The notes beneath the pieces were generated by a model. That model did no database searches. It was not told the DNA's origin and worked only from the letters and a program-made list of their open reading frames with translations. Made by a program: the position numbers and the translations under genes. Below, one piece after another: positions 36,701 through 47,918 of a stretch of DNA of 64,000 bases (position 1 is its first letter; each line of letters begins with the position of its first letter). Source of the DNA: Cyclina sinensis (taxonomy: Eukaryota; Mollusca; Bivalvia; Venerida; Veneridae); NCBI GenBank assembly GCA_012932295.1, contig JAAONU010000019.1, forward strand, positions 17,059,908 to 17,123,907, written 5' to 3'.

Positions 36701-37740
36701 ACTCAACCGTGAATAATATAGGCAAAATCAAAGTCTTTTGGAGACGTAAATTTTACAAAGTAATTTTCTCCAATGTTAAAAGTATTGTCAGAGTAAATAT
36801 TTGTACATCTTGTACTGATTAGTTCTTTTATAAAATCAAGTTAATTGAAAATTTGCGTGATTAAATTTACTGTTTATGTGATGTTTGCTCTGGAATTTGT
36901 CTGCATCATTCTTGTATTCAGAGCATGTTCTAAACAACGTGACAATGTAAGAAACTAGCAACATCAACAGTTTCTGCCTTCTATCATCAATTTCAATCTA
37001 TAATTTGGTAAAAACGTTTAATTTAATGGTAGTTCACTTTGCAGTCCCGAAACAAACACACACATCGGGTACATTGTTTATAATTAATTTTGACAGTTTG
37101 TTACAATTTTGAAATTGTTTCAATGCATTTTTACGCAGTTTTTCACGAAGGACGTTGTAGTTTTTTTAATTATTAACCTGCACTTGGGGAAATAAAAGAA
37201 AAAAGTTTATCTAATGTTTTGAACCAGATCTTTTTTTTATTGCAAATATTCTGAGAATAAAATATGTTTAAACTAACCAGATCTTTTTGCTTTCCTCAAA
37301 AGATTATGAGTTTTCCGCTACATGTTCTTACATTCAAATGGAGAAAAGTTGAAAAGACGTTTTCGCTTTCAATTGAAATCGTTTTCTCGTTATTGAAATG
37401 AAATATGTGAATTAATCTGCTTTTATTTGACTTCACTTTACAATCTGTTATGTTGAACGACATCTGGTAAACATTTTTTGTTTGAAATCAGTTAAAAATC
37501 TAATACACAGATCATTAGTGTTTTGTCTCGACTGGTTAATGCCATCATCTAAATTGACTGCACGGCAAAATATAAAAACTTAACCAGGTCGTAGATCCCA
37601 TGATACTCAGATGGGATGTTATTAAAAAGATTACATTCTGGAACATTGTCGACAAAATATATAAGCATAAACATATTTGACTGTCTTGTTTAAATTGAGG
37701 GGAAATTAAATATTTGATCTTAAATAATTTATAAGTTATT
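33775..37740. other. Non-coding, paralogous to 2400-5628
   Basis: This continues the copy-2 block after the Helitron. It aligns with copy 1 (for example 36055-36085 with 3968-4000, 36730-36900 with 4750-4925) with many indels. No open frame of interest is conserved between the copies. Confidence 0.65.
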
Positions 37741-37950
37741 AAACATTATTTTCCTTTGAAAGTTTTTTGTTGATGTCTACAAATTGTCACTGGTATAGTA
37801 CAGTGGTGAAGACAGTTGTCACTCTTCCTAAGAATGTTCTTCTGATGAATCCCTCATCCCTATTACCAACAGTTCTGCTTCCTCTTCTTTTAAAGCTGCT
37901 ATAATAGCCTCCCCTGGTTTCCCGTTTTGATGTCGTATGTTACTATCAAA

Positions 37951-39560
37951 CTGAAAATGAATTGTCGGAAGTTTCATCCATACCACTTAAAACTTCGAAA
38001 TGCGTGATACATGATAATGTTGTTATATCCCTTTCAAAATCTATTTCAGAACTTATAAAAAAGTGTACTGGCGATGTAATCTATTGATTCCGTTTCAGAC
38101 AACTGATTACTTTTGCAACAAAACATTTTCTGTTTTATGACTATGCTAAGGTAACAACTCTAACAAATACGTCGTTAAATAACAGTTTAAAGAAAGTTGA
38201 TTACACATTAGGTTTAACATGTTGGCTGCTTAAAAAAGCATCCAATTGGTTATTACCAATAAAAGAATTGTACGTGTTATCACATGTTGATGCAACATTT
38301 CTTATAATACTGATAATTGTCTTTTTGCTTTAATGTTTCTATCCATATTAGTAAATACTCTCAGTGTGTAAACAAAGTAAGCAAATAGTTTTATTGCAAC
38401 ATATAATATAAGAAGTCTTTAAAAACACAGGATATAATGAATACACTATAAAATATAATCTTTGAGAACTCAAATACGATCATTTAGAAAATAATTAAAG
38501 TATTGTAAATAAAGCTAAAAAGAGAGAAAAAAATAAAAAGGGAACAACAAAACAATTTTACATTTTACAAGACTTACATTTCTAGAGCATGGAAAAGAAC
38601 CAGATGTGTCACTAGAATGGGATGCTTTCTAAATCTGGCACTACCACCTAAAATAAATAACCTCTTTATGGGGCGTAAGTCATATCGGCAACCGGTACCG
38701 ACGATAAATAAGCACAAATAGATAGAGCAATACACAGTTATTTAAGCAACGCTCACATAACCTGCTGGCATTATTGGCAGTTTCTGAAGTCAAGGAAATT
38801 GTTCAAATTGTTGACGTTCTAAACATTTATTCAAATGAGGCTTAATTTCTTAAAATATCAAATCCGATGATTTTATCAAAAGTGTTTATGTGTGTGAATC
38901 CGCACACATTTTGATCTGTAAGTCTGTTGTAGTACGTGAGTACATAAAATTTTATTATTGTTTTCGTCATAAAAATTTTTGCAAAATTATTTATTAATTA
39001 GAATCAATTTCTCTTTTACATGTGAACAGTCACAATAAAAAAAATATTAAAACTAAGGCCGCAAATGGGGCCGCAGGTAGAATTGCAAGGTCGCAGAATA
39101 AGGATGTCCGAAAATCTCTGGCTCCAGACGCTCTGTTTCATATTCATTGTCAACAGACGCTCTGCCGCAGATCGAAAACTCGCCACTATACTGGGCGATG
39201 CCCTACGGGGCATAACCCAAAAAAGGTTTTAATGTGCGTACCCTCAAGTTAACCGATGATATATTGAACTGTATTTTAGTTACTTATTCTCTCTCAACAC
39301 ATACTGAAATCATTGTTTTTTATTCTTTTTCTTTTTTCTTTCTTTTTCTTTTTTTTGACATAACAACGTTTATTATCGAAAAGGTGTGCCAGTCCTTGAA
39401 TTACAAATTTAAACCATTGTCTGCTACACTCAAAACATAAAATAATTAAGTTCATTTTTGAACTCTGAATACAAATGTATTGAAATGGTGTGCAGGTCCT
39501 TCAGTGACAAATTTTAAACCATTGTCTGCACTCAAAACATAAAATAATGAAGTCCGTTCC
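37951..39560. other. Intron-3 remnant of gene B with copy-2-specific sequence
   Basis: 38220-39237 interrupts the alignment with copy 1 (join at GTACCCTCAA, matching 6137-6150). It is probably an inserted sequence, but I could not define termini. It includes a GC-richer patch (39055-39200); the overlapping small frames there are not convincing. 39375-39455 and 39490-39560 are a direct repeat (ACCATTGTCTGC...CTCAAAACATAAAATAAT) with a period of about 108 bp. Confidence 0.55.
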
Positions 39561-40560
39561 GGAAAGAAATACGGAAATCACGAGCGTCATACGCAATATA
39601 TGTGATGAAAGAGATAAGTTTAAAAGTGTCACACAGCATGTGGTCTAATTACATATACACTGTAACTGCCTGAGAGATCAAAAGCTGTTTGAATAAACAT
39701 GAGTTTACCATTAGTCGCTTAAGACTAAGTTCCAGCTTACAGGCCATGATCTGGTAGACCACGTAAACAGACGCCTTGAGAGAATCGCTACATAGTGACG
39801 TCATCACGACATAAAATGTTCATATCTAGCCGCAAGTTACCTTCTTGTCTAAGATACAATCGGAACTAGAGTTTGAAATCTGATCGTTAGGAATAGGTTG
39901 TGCGCTGCAGGGATTTCAAAAACGTCGTCCTTGTGTCATAATTCCGCTGACGGCTAAGTGTCAGTAAGCTCGAATTCATCGGTGCTGGACTTACCGACAA
40001 TTGAAAAATGTTTTGTTGTCCAAGGGATCTCGCTTTAACCCATCCTTTACTGATTTTAGGAATGTTTGTGGATAGAAGGGTTGAGAGGCTGAATTCCGCA
40101 CCTCCCACTTCTAAAAATATTCCATCATGCGTACTGATATGGGGTAGTAATGTCATGGTGTCAGAAACTCTTAGTGCGCAGTATTTTTGTGAAGAGATCA
40201 TTCTGCCATTGGTGTTACCTTTTCTTCGTCAACGGAAAGTCGGGTTATTCCAGCTAGATAATGCATGTCTTCGCTCCACGAGATTTACATAGGACATTCT
40301 TCGTCAAAACAACGTGAACTTGCTTTCATTGCCTGCGAAATTGTTGCATCTTAACCTATTGAACATCCTGGCGATGTTCAAAGCTATGTTTAGAGAACAT
40401 AAGAACGTGGGTGAGCTTGAATGCTCCTCATGAGAACTGGGCGGAGATACCATCACGTACCATCAGATCGCTGATATATAACATTAGGAAGCAATGTGTG
40501 TCCGTCCCTGGCTGCAGATTGAGGACACATTCAGATATTGACATTATTTGTGATTTTTCT
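39560..40560 (+). pseudogene. Tc1/mariner transposase relic (fuller copy)
   Basis: This is the paralog of the relic at 6320-7090, with catalytic-domain sequence. The plus-strand readings give VWGSNVMVSETLSAQYF, then EEIILPLVLPFLRQ and GLFQLDNACLRSTRF (the second catalytic Asp in QLDNA), and in a shifted frame NVNLLSLPAKLLHLNLLNI. The last is the eroded counterpart of the P..SPDLNPIE segment, in which the third catalytic acidic residue is no longer recognisable. Stops and frameshifts are frequent. The longest open piece is 40008-40289. Confidence 0.85.
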
Positions 40561-41062
40561 CTGCCTTTAGTGATGACATTCTCTTTTATCATCATTTTTC
40601 AGGAAACATTTAAATTGAATTGCTGCTTATAAATTGTTTGGGTGGTAGATTTTCATTGCATTACAGTTCACGTTTATACACGGGAAATCAGTTTTCAGAC
40701 TTACTGATCTTCTCTTTATAGGAATATAATGAAAATTAAATTTGTAAAAACATATATTCATTGTTTTCAAAAGGGATACATACAGTACAACACTAACAGA
40801 ATTGTTTACATTAAGACATATATTAAGGAATAAAGTTGCAGATGGGATGTTTTACTTAAACCTTTACATATTGATGTTTTTCTTTTCAATACCAATCATA
40901 CGATTAGAACGAAATTGTTTACTCATAAAATCAAGGTATGCTTCTTTACACTGACCTGAAGGTCTATCATTCTCAGTAAAAATGCATCCACTAACTCTTC
41001 TGTTCTTTCCTCGGTCTCTTTTATTAATTCCGCAGCGATTTCTGGATCACTTAACAATGTGG

Positions 41063-41188
41063 CTGCAACAGAAATGCAAACAAATCTTTTTGTCAGACTT
41101 TCACACTTGTCAATCAAACGATTGCATTTTGTTATCACACACACACGCACACGCACACACACACACACACACACACAGACGCTCTCTA

Positions 41189-41220
<32 letters not shown>

Positions 41221-44200
41221 CGTACACCCACACGCACAAACATGCACACACAGAGTATTAAAACATAGTTTTAATGCGCATCTATAGTAAACACAATTGC
41301 TCTTGAAAATGCTTCTAATATGCAAAGTAAAATAATGAGATAAGATTTTAAGGAAAACAAACTTTAAATTGGACATAATACATAACTTAGCAATCAATAA
41401 TCAATTGATCTCGATCTTCTGAAGCATGGAAAAAACAGACCATATATAGTCACGATGCCGGGACAAAGTTAATGATCTTCTTTCACGAAACAAGTCAGAT
41501 ATGATAAAGACATACGTATAGACAACAGAATGACACAGATACTCTCACACGAACGGGCAATTCTAGAATACTCAGCTTAACTTTTTCAGATGAAACAAGA
41601 GCAAAATATGTTTTTCTTACAATTTAAGTAGACCCATAAAATTTTTTTTTTTTAGATTAATAATACATGTTATATACTAGTATATTATATGTTAGAAGCG
41701 GGAATGTGATGCTAGTTACTGTTTTATTTATAGCAATAGAGTCAGCGGACATAATTTAATTGTCTGTAATCAAATCTGATAATTACTAATATAAAGGGTT
41801 AAATTTGCCTGCAATCATATGCTGACAGTTGTGAAACAGATATGATTGAATCGTTATCAAGGAAACAATATTTGCATTTTGTTTAATGCTAACCAATGAA
41901 ATGCTCTGATCTGTTAGTGAGATATACACCATGTACCACTCACATTGTAATTACGGGACTACTTTTTACACAGCTGTCGTTAATATTTTCAGATTAAATG
42001 ACAATAAATTCACTTTATTTTGATTACGAGTTACCTAAATATAATGCTAATTCAATCATTCATATTTTCATTTAAAGATATTGTGACTATTACTCTTAGG
42101 AAAGGTGACAAACCTGATTTTCAAGCCGCTATCTTACTTTTATTCTTGTTATTTATACTTTTACTCAAGCCACAAATACTTTTTTCCGCAAAAAAAGTGT
42201 TAGGCAATCTAACCCATTGTCATATACCACACTTTTAAAAGACGGCAATAACTGTCGTTCTTTTTTATAATATGGACTCAGGTTTTCAACTGTTCAACAA
42301 AAAAATTGGAATTGAAAACAAAATGAAGGAAATTGTTCTGAAATGAAGAGTATTTATGTATTCATACACATGGCATTAAATCTTTGGATATTAAGAAATA
42401 GTTCCAGCAATCAATCACCACTACACATAATTTTTTTTTCATTTTTGTGAATATGGAATATATGTTATCCCGAAATAATACAAGTCGAACACTTTTAGTC
42501 GCATTACGTGCTCCTGAAAATATTAAGGAATGTGTTTATCACTTCTCATTGAGGTAATCCACAGAAAACAATCAAATGCTTATGTAGTTCAATTATTGCA
42601 CTTTATCTTTTCGATTAGTTTCATAAAAAGTGGCTCTTCTTCATAAGGCTAGGTTGAACCCTTTCATCATAGCTTTTCATTCAATTTTCAATTGCTGAAG
42701 CCATAATATGCTTTTAATTTTTAGGCAGGTGTTATTTAACTTAATTTACTATCTTTAATTTTTAGACATAAATGAGGCCAATGGCTAGGAATTTCAGTTA
42801 CTACATGAAGAATTTTAATGGAACTATAAGACATTTATTGACACAATTGCTCTAAGGATCTGAATAAAAGATACCATGATATACCGTACTTACTTTGTTC
42901 GTAGTAGTTGCAGCCAGTGACGAAAGTTTAGTTGATATTTATAGAGAATATTTTGTTTTAGTTCAAGAATACTGGCAATGGCATTTTCAATTTTCAGAAA
43001 CATCACACAGTCTTTGTTTATCGCATGACCGCCACAGTTTTTGTTTGAAGATAGGCGTTCTCTAAATTACGGTAACATAACACTTTGGTGTGCTCTAAAT
43101 GAGGTATCGGTACACTTTCTCGCGCATGTCCAGTTTATCATTTTATCATGAACGTGATTGGTTCATTTTCCCAGGAGTTCATAGTTACTTTGGCTTGAAA
43201 ACAGCAGAGGTACCTAATGGGGGTATAGACCTAAAATGTTTAAAAGAAAACGTAGTGGAAAATCACGAGACAGCGTCCATCTTAAAAGAAAAGCTGTGAC
43301 GGTCATGCGATAATTAATTTCCCATGATTGACCCTTGTTCCGTCTCGATTAATTTCCCATGATTGACCCTTGTTGTCGCCCCATTCGCTGATACCAGCCG
43401 GTAAAGTCCTCGATAATATTCTATAACTAATACTTAGCAAACGAGCTATAAGACTGGATTTATGTATCGTATCGGTAATTTGATCTCGTTAAGCGTCACT
43501 TTACTAACTGCTTATTATGAATTTTGTACATTGCACTCTAAAACCAAAACGTGTTTTCAATTATTGAAATGAACACTGCTGTTCAAAAACAATTTCTATC
43601 ACCAAATAAATTAAAATAAATTCAATTTATTTCTAAAGTTTCAGTAAAACTGTCATTATGCTGCAACTAATAGCCCAACTTCACCAAAAAATATGTTACC
43701 GTTTTTACATTTTATGAAGTTTGCTATTTCACTTAAGCAGTTAAATTCCTCCCCTCGGAGATTGGAACAGCTTTACATTTGATTGACTAGATGTTTACCA
43801 AATATCTATTCAGAGTACTCAAAGAAAATTTAGTAATTAATGCAGACAGTATAACAGAGAGTCTGACGAAAACTGATTGCTTTGCAGACAAGGAAATTAT
43901 TTAACCCAATACAGACTTTTTCCGCAGTCAGTTGGGGCATTGTTAAAAGCACAACAGAACAAAACCAGGCTAAATTGTCCTTATTGTCAGGCACTTCTGA
44001 ATTATATCTAGAAGAAAAATGAAAACAAAAATATAAAAAATATAACGTTCAAAATTCAGGAACTTTTGAAGAAATGGCCCTTACACAAGAAATCTTAAAC
44101 CATTCGAATAGCCCGTGTCCACAGCGGCATGCATTCTGTCGGTTTCACAGAGATAAATAAAATGTGACAATATAAATATATATAAAAGAATCAATTGATA

Positions 44201-46240
44201 TTTTTGAACATGTTCCTCTGATATAGAAAACAGAAAATAAGTATGACATTTAAATGCAGGGAACAGAATGCAATATTACGGTCAGTAAAAGTACCTGAAC
44301 TATCTGTGATTGCGGTCTTTTGTCATGGATAAATTGTTTGATGAAAGACAAAACTTTTTTTGTATCAATATAAACTTTATAACTTTATACAATTTAATAT
44401 TATTTTATTTTGAGGACGTTTGTTTATTGTATTTTTGCAAAACATGAAAAGAAACAGAAATACCTTGCCTTTAATTAAGCATTAATTTGCCATTACACAT
44501 TTGGTTTGTTAAAAGTGTTCTTAGATCATAGCCATGTAGCCATGGAATCTTTAAACTTTTTTATATACTACAGTGAATGCAAACTAGATAAAACCGCCAA
44601 GTTTCTAAACTGTATAAGAGAAATAAATGTAATTATACGATTACATGGACGAACTTTTCTGTCTTTTTACAATTAAAGAGCCAGCTTTCAAATTACTATA
44701 GAAGTATGTATAAAAATAAGGTTAGCCTTAAGCATATTCTAAGTGTCTACATGTTAGTCTGTGACTTCCTTTTCTTTCAATATAATGTTATAGCTATATG
44801 TGTATTATCACAAAGGTTTAAATTTGAATATTCTGGAAATAAGTATAGATTGATCGATAATCCATAATACAAATAAGACAAACATGAGCAACAAGAAACA
44901 ATGCAATGTATAAATTAAACATATCAAGTCATGTCGACCAACATTATATATACACAGATAACACAAAAAGTAGTTAAAAGTCTGATTTCCAATTTCTGTC
45001 CTCGAAATATAGTATTGTTTGACAAGTTAAGAAGACATAGTTAGCATATTTCTTATGTTTAAACTGTCATTTAATTCCGACCGAATACCATCAAATGTCC
45101 CGACCGCCATTTTATTTCATTTCTATTTAATATACTTTACACGCTGACTGGACCACTGTGACTAAGCGCAATTAGCTTTGCCTCAAGACGTTGGATTTGT
45201 TGACATTTAAGTGAATTCAAAGGTCTCGTTCTCAAGTATCTAAGTTATAAACCAGCCATCTGAGAAACTCCGGAAAACCGATTATACTGTAAACAAGAAA
45301 TATCTTCAAAAAAGATGGTCGCCGTAGACACAGTACAATATTAATGCCCCATAAGTGTTTGGTCGAACATTGGCAAATATTGAACGTGCATAGTAATTGA
45401 ATGTCCTGTTTACAGTTCAAACTTCGTATTCTGAAGAACATTCTATCAGAACTGCTAGTACAGTCTAGTTTGATAATTCACATGTCTTTGTCGCTGAAAT
45501 ACATGTAATGATATTAGAGTTGAGTTTGTAAGCGTTGCGATAACGAGTAGTTTGTCATTACTAGCAAAGTAGTTTTGAACAGTGCTGCCATACCCGAAGG
45601 AAGTGTAAATTTCAAGTATTACTTCTGCCGTTGACCTGAGACAACTGAAAAGAATAGAATCACATAACACAATGACAGTAGTTCAAGAAAATGATACTTT
45701 CTGAACTGTAAAGGAGTGATGATTTTTTTATAGAAAATATTTTTTACCTGTTTTTAACACAAATACATGGCCAATAATTAATTACATCTTGCAATACAAC
45801 ACAAATTAGTGCATAGCAAATTAGTAATAAATAAACAATATTAAGTGTACAAAAAGAAGAAATGGCGTTTGTGTTTAACATGTAAAACTATATTTGAAAA
45901 TTAATTCTAAATAAAAGGGAAATTTAAAGCAATGAAAACAAACTAAGGCACCTATTATTCAACAAATTTATAAGCAACAAATTTGCATTAATGATTTTAC
46001 TGAAAAATATGTTAATATCAGAAGATAAATATATCCTGACCTGTCATTTATTTTCATTATATACCTATAAAATTAGGATTAGTTAATTTGAAAAGTGATT
46101 TTCTGTATATCAAAGAGAAATTTAATGGGACGTTAAAGCTACCACTCGAAAATTTATAAGCAACAAGTCCATTTAGATTTTTACTAAAAATAATTAACAT
46201 AAAAAAATCATCACTGAAAGACAGTAGGGAAAAATCGTAG
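41063..46240. other. Non-coding remainder of copy 2
   Basis: Aligns with parts of 7278-8230, 15420-15480 and 16840-20050. It contains a CA/CT microsatellite (41135-41225) and a two-copy 35-bp minisatellite (43313-43374, ATTAATTTCCCATGATTGAC). Gene B's exons 1 and 2 are absent. Small open frames (42020-42238, 43099-43299) have no recognisable similarity. Confidence 0.6.
41135..41225. repeat. Compound CA/CT microsatellite
   Basis: About 90 bp of CA repeats, a CT block, then CA again. Open frames reading His-Thr or Cys-Val repeats are artefacts. Confidence 0.95.
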
Positions 46241-46244
46241 TGAC

Positions 46245-46890
46245 CTCCATCTGCAGCCAGAAAATGCCTCCTTATGCTAAATATCAGCCGTCTGATAGTT
46301 TGTAGAGGTATCCTGCTGACCCCTGACTCCTCATGGATTAAACGTTCAAGATCAAGTACGTTGCTGACATTCTAACGTTTTCTACCCTTACGGTCTATGA
46401 CGTCCCACAGATGTTCACCTGGTTAAAACCCAGCGGTTTTGCCTTGGAAGCGCGTTCACGTTGTTTTTCAGCAGAATATCTTGTGTATGAATCGCTGAGT
46501 GAGGACGTGCAATATCCTCGTTCCGTTAACGTAGAAAAAAGGTACCGTACCGGATAAATCAGGTCTCACCATCATGGAAGATATCACCCATACCTTGACG
46601 TAACCGCCACAATATCGGTCTTGTATGATGACTGTTTTCTGCTTTAAATGTTTACTATTTTTTCCTCACACACAAGTCTACAATCAGCAAAGAATAAGTA
46701 AAATTGAAATTAACTGGACAACAAAACATTATTTCACTGTCCGAGGCCAGCGCCGATGAATCCGAGCCCAACATGTGGCTGCAATTTCTAGCCATCCACG
46801 GCATTCCAATGTAAAGTCGACGTTCATGAAGCCGCACAGCATATTCCTAACGGCCATGTCACAAAAGTGGTTCCTGAGTTTTCTAGCTGG
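46245..46890 (-). pseudogene. Second Tc1/mariner transposase relic
   Basis: On the minus strand, 46760-46660 matches the 39990-40080 part of the copy-2 Tc1 relic (the ATGTTTTGTTGTCC block is shared). Further down (46480-46250) there are remnants of the C-terminal region, including AACAACGTGAACGCGCTTCC, matching 40307-40326 of the other relic. It lies in opposite orientation to that relic and is heavily mutated. Confidence 0.65.
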
Positions 46891-47002
46891 TCTTCTAATC
46901 TATCTCTCCAAAAGTGACTGACTCACTCACTTCTTTCAGAGGCGAGAAAAATGGCCTTTGGATGCATTGTCTTAGATTAACTATCACAGAAAAATTTAGC
47001 CG

Positions 47003-47080
47003 CTCCTTGGGGAGATTGAACCGAGAAGCCCTGGATTGAACAATCCGATGCTCTACCAGCTGAGCTAGCCGCGTCGGCAA
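47003..47080 (-). ncRNA. Degenerate tRNA-like sequence
   Basis: The minus strand reads GGCTAGCTCAGCTGGTAGAG, an excellent A box/D-arm, and GGTTCAATCTC, a near B box, about 35 nt apart. It is followed by a T5 run at 46995-46999. The acceptor ends do not pair properly and the T stem is poor. A tRNA-derived SINE head or dead tRNA gene is more likely than a working tRNA. Confidence 0.5.
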
Positions 47081-47099
47081 CTATGATATAACAGGACGA

Positions 47100-47918
47100 A
47101 CTAATTTCAAACATTAATAGATGTATATCAACTTTTCACATTCTATTGACATTTTTTTAAAACTTGGCTTAAGGAACAAACAAAAAATGAGATTCGGCAT
47201 ACAAAATACAATTGAACAGTCATTTGTAGTTATATATACTATTAAATGACACTCGTTGGTAGACTTAAAAAACGATTTTGTATAATAAAACACGTATACA
47301 GACACTAGAGATACACCTGAGACATTTTAGACTCTTGATGAATTCGACAGGCGATTTCTAAATTCTTCTAATAAATAATGGTCCTGAGGGCACGGACAAA
47401 ACATGTAAAAAGATGTTTGAGATGCCTTTCAATTAACTCATTTTCTCATCAGCTTGCACCAGACTGCACATTTCAATCTGTTAATGAATAAACCTCACCG
47501 TAAAACCTTATCTGAGAAGCATCATTACATTTCAAATTAATCTTATGCAGAAGTCTTTTATGTGCCAACTAGCAACTGATATCATCTAGCACAGCAATTT
47601 AATCGACTGCAAGGCAAATTTAAGCATCCGACCTGGTTGCGAAATTCCCATGATAATCTGAAGAATGTTCGAAGACATTACTGACAAATTACGTAAACAT
47701 AAAGACAGCTAATTACATTGTTCACAATGATCGGAATATGATTCATATTAACTTTTTGTTTGGTTGTTTACATAATGAACTCGATACAAATTGTTTTGAA
47801 CAGAAGACACTTTAATATTGCTGCTATCCTGTTAGATACATTGAATTCAATAAATAATTGATTTCAAACACTGTGACATATCTAGAACACTTCTAGTTTT
47901 AACATTATTCAATGTTTG
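47100..47918. other. Spacer downstream of gene C
   Basis: AT-rich sequence with no gene seen. The small minus-strand frame 47114-47305 is not supported by anything else. Confidence 0.6.

Larger units (their letters stand above)
37750..41062 (-). pseudogene. Decayed universal stress protein copy (gene B)
   Basis: Exon 3 (41062-40956, 107 nt) is intact and keeps its AG acceptor and GTCAGT donor, encoding LLSDPEIAAELIKETEE...MIDLQ. Exon 4 (from 37950 down) starts normally (NGKPGEAIIAALKEEEAELL). A 7-nt deletion then removes most of the GTRGRG part of the ATP motif and shifts the frame, and a 4-nt deletion follows in GSVSDY. Exon 1 and exon 2 are gone: the place where exon 2 should be (near 42760) keeps only its flank. 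It is therefore a pseudogene of the A type. Intron 3 holds a Tc1 relic and a repeat pair. Confidence 0.9.
21830..46240. repeat. Segmental duplication, copy 2 (B block)
   Basis: This is the paralog of 1-20050. It carries the Helitron (24153-33774), about 1 kb of unmatched sequence (38220-39237), a fuller Tc1 relic, and a USP gene that has lost exons 1 and 2. Copy 2 jumps from sequence like A 15480 (near 42760) to sequence like A 16840 (near 42910), so about 1.3 kb that included exon 1 is gone. Homology fades near 46240, where a second Tc1 relic and a tRNA-like segment follow. Confidence 0.85.

Noticed and set aside
40923..41287. Cys/Val and His/Thr repeat proteins
   Set aside because: Translations of the CA/CT microsatellite; the only real coding part is USP exon 3 at 40956-41062.
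43099..43299. 66-aa frame ending before a 35-bp minisatellite
   Set aside because: No recognisable domain, no splice or poly(A) support, and no preservation that I could trace in copy 1.
43313..43374. CRISPR-like repeat
   Set aside because: Only two copies of a 27-bp repeat in eukaryotic DNA; a minisatellite explains it.
47003..47080. Functional tRNA gene
   Set aside because: Acceptor strands do not pair and the T stem is poor despite a good A box; recorded as degenerate instead.
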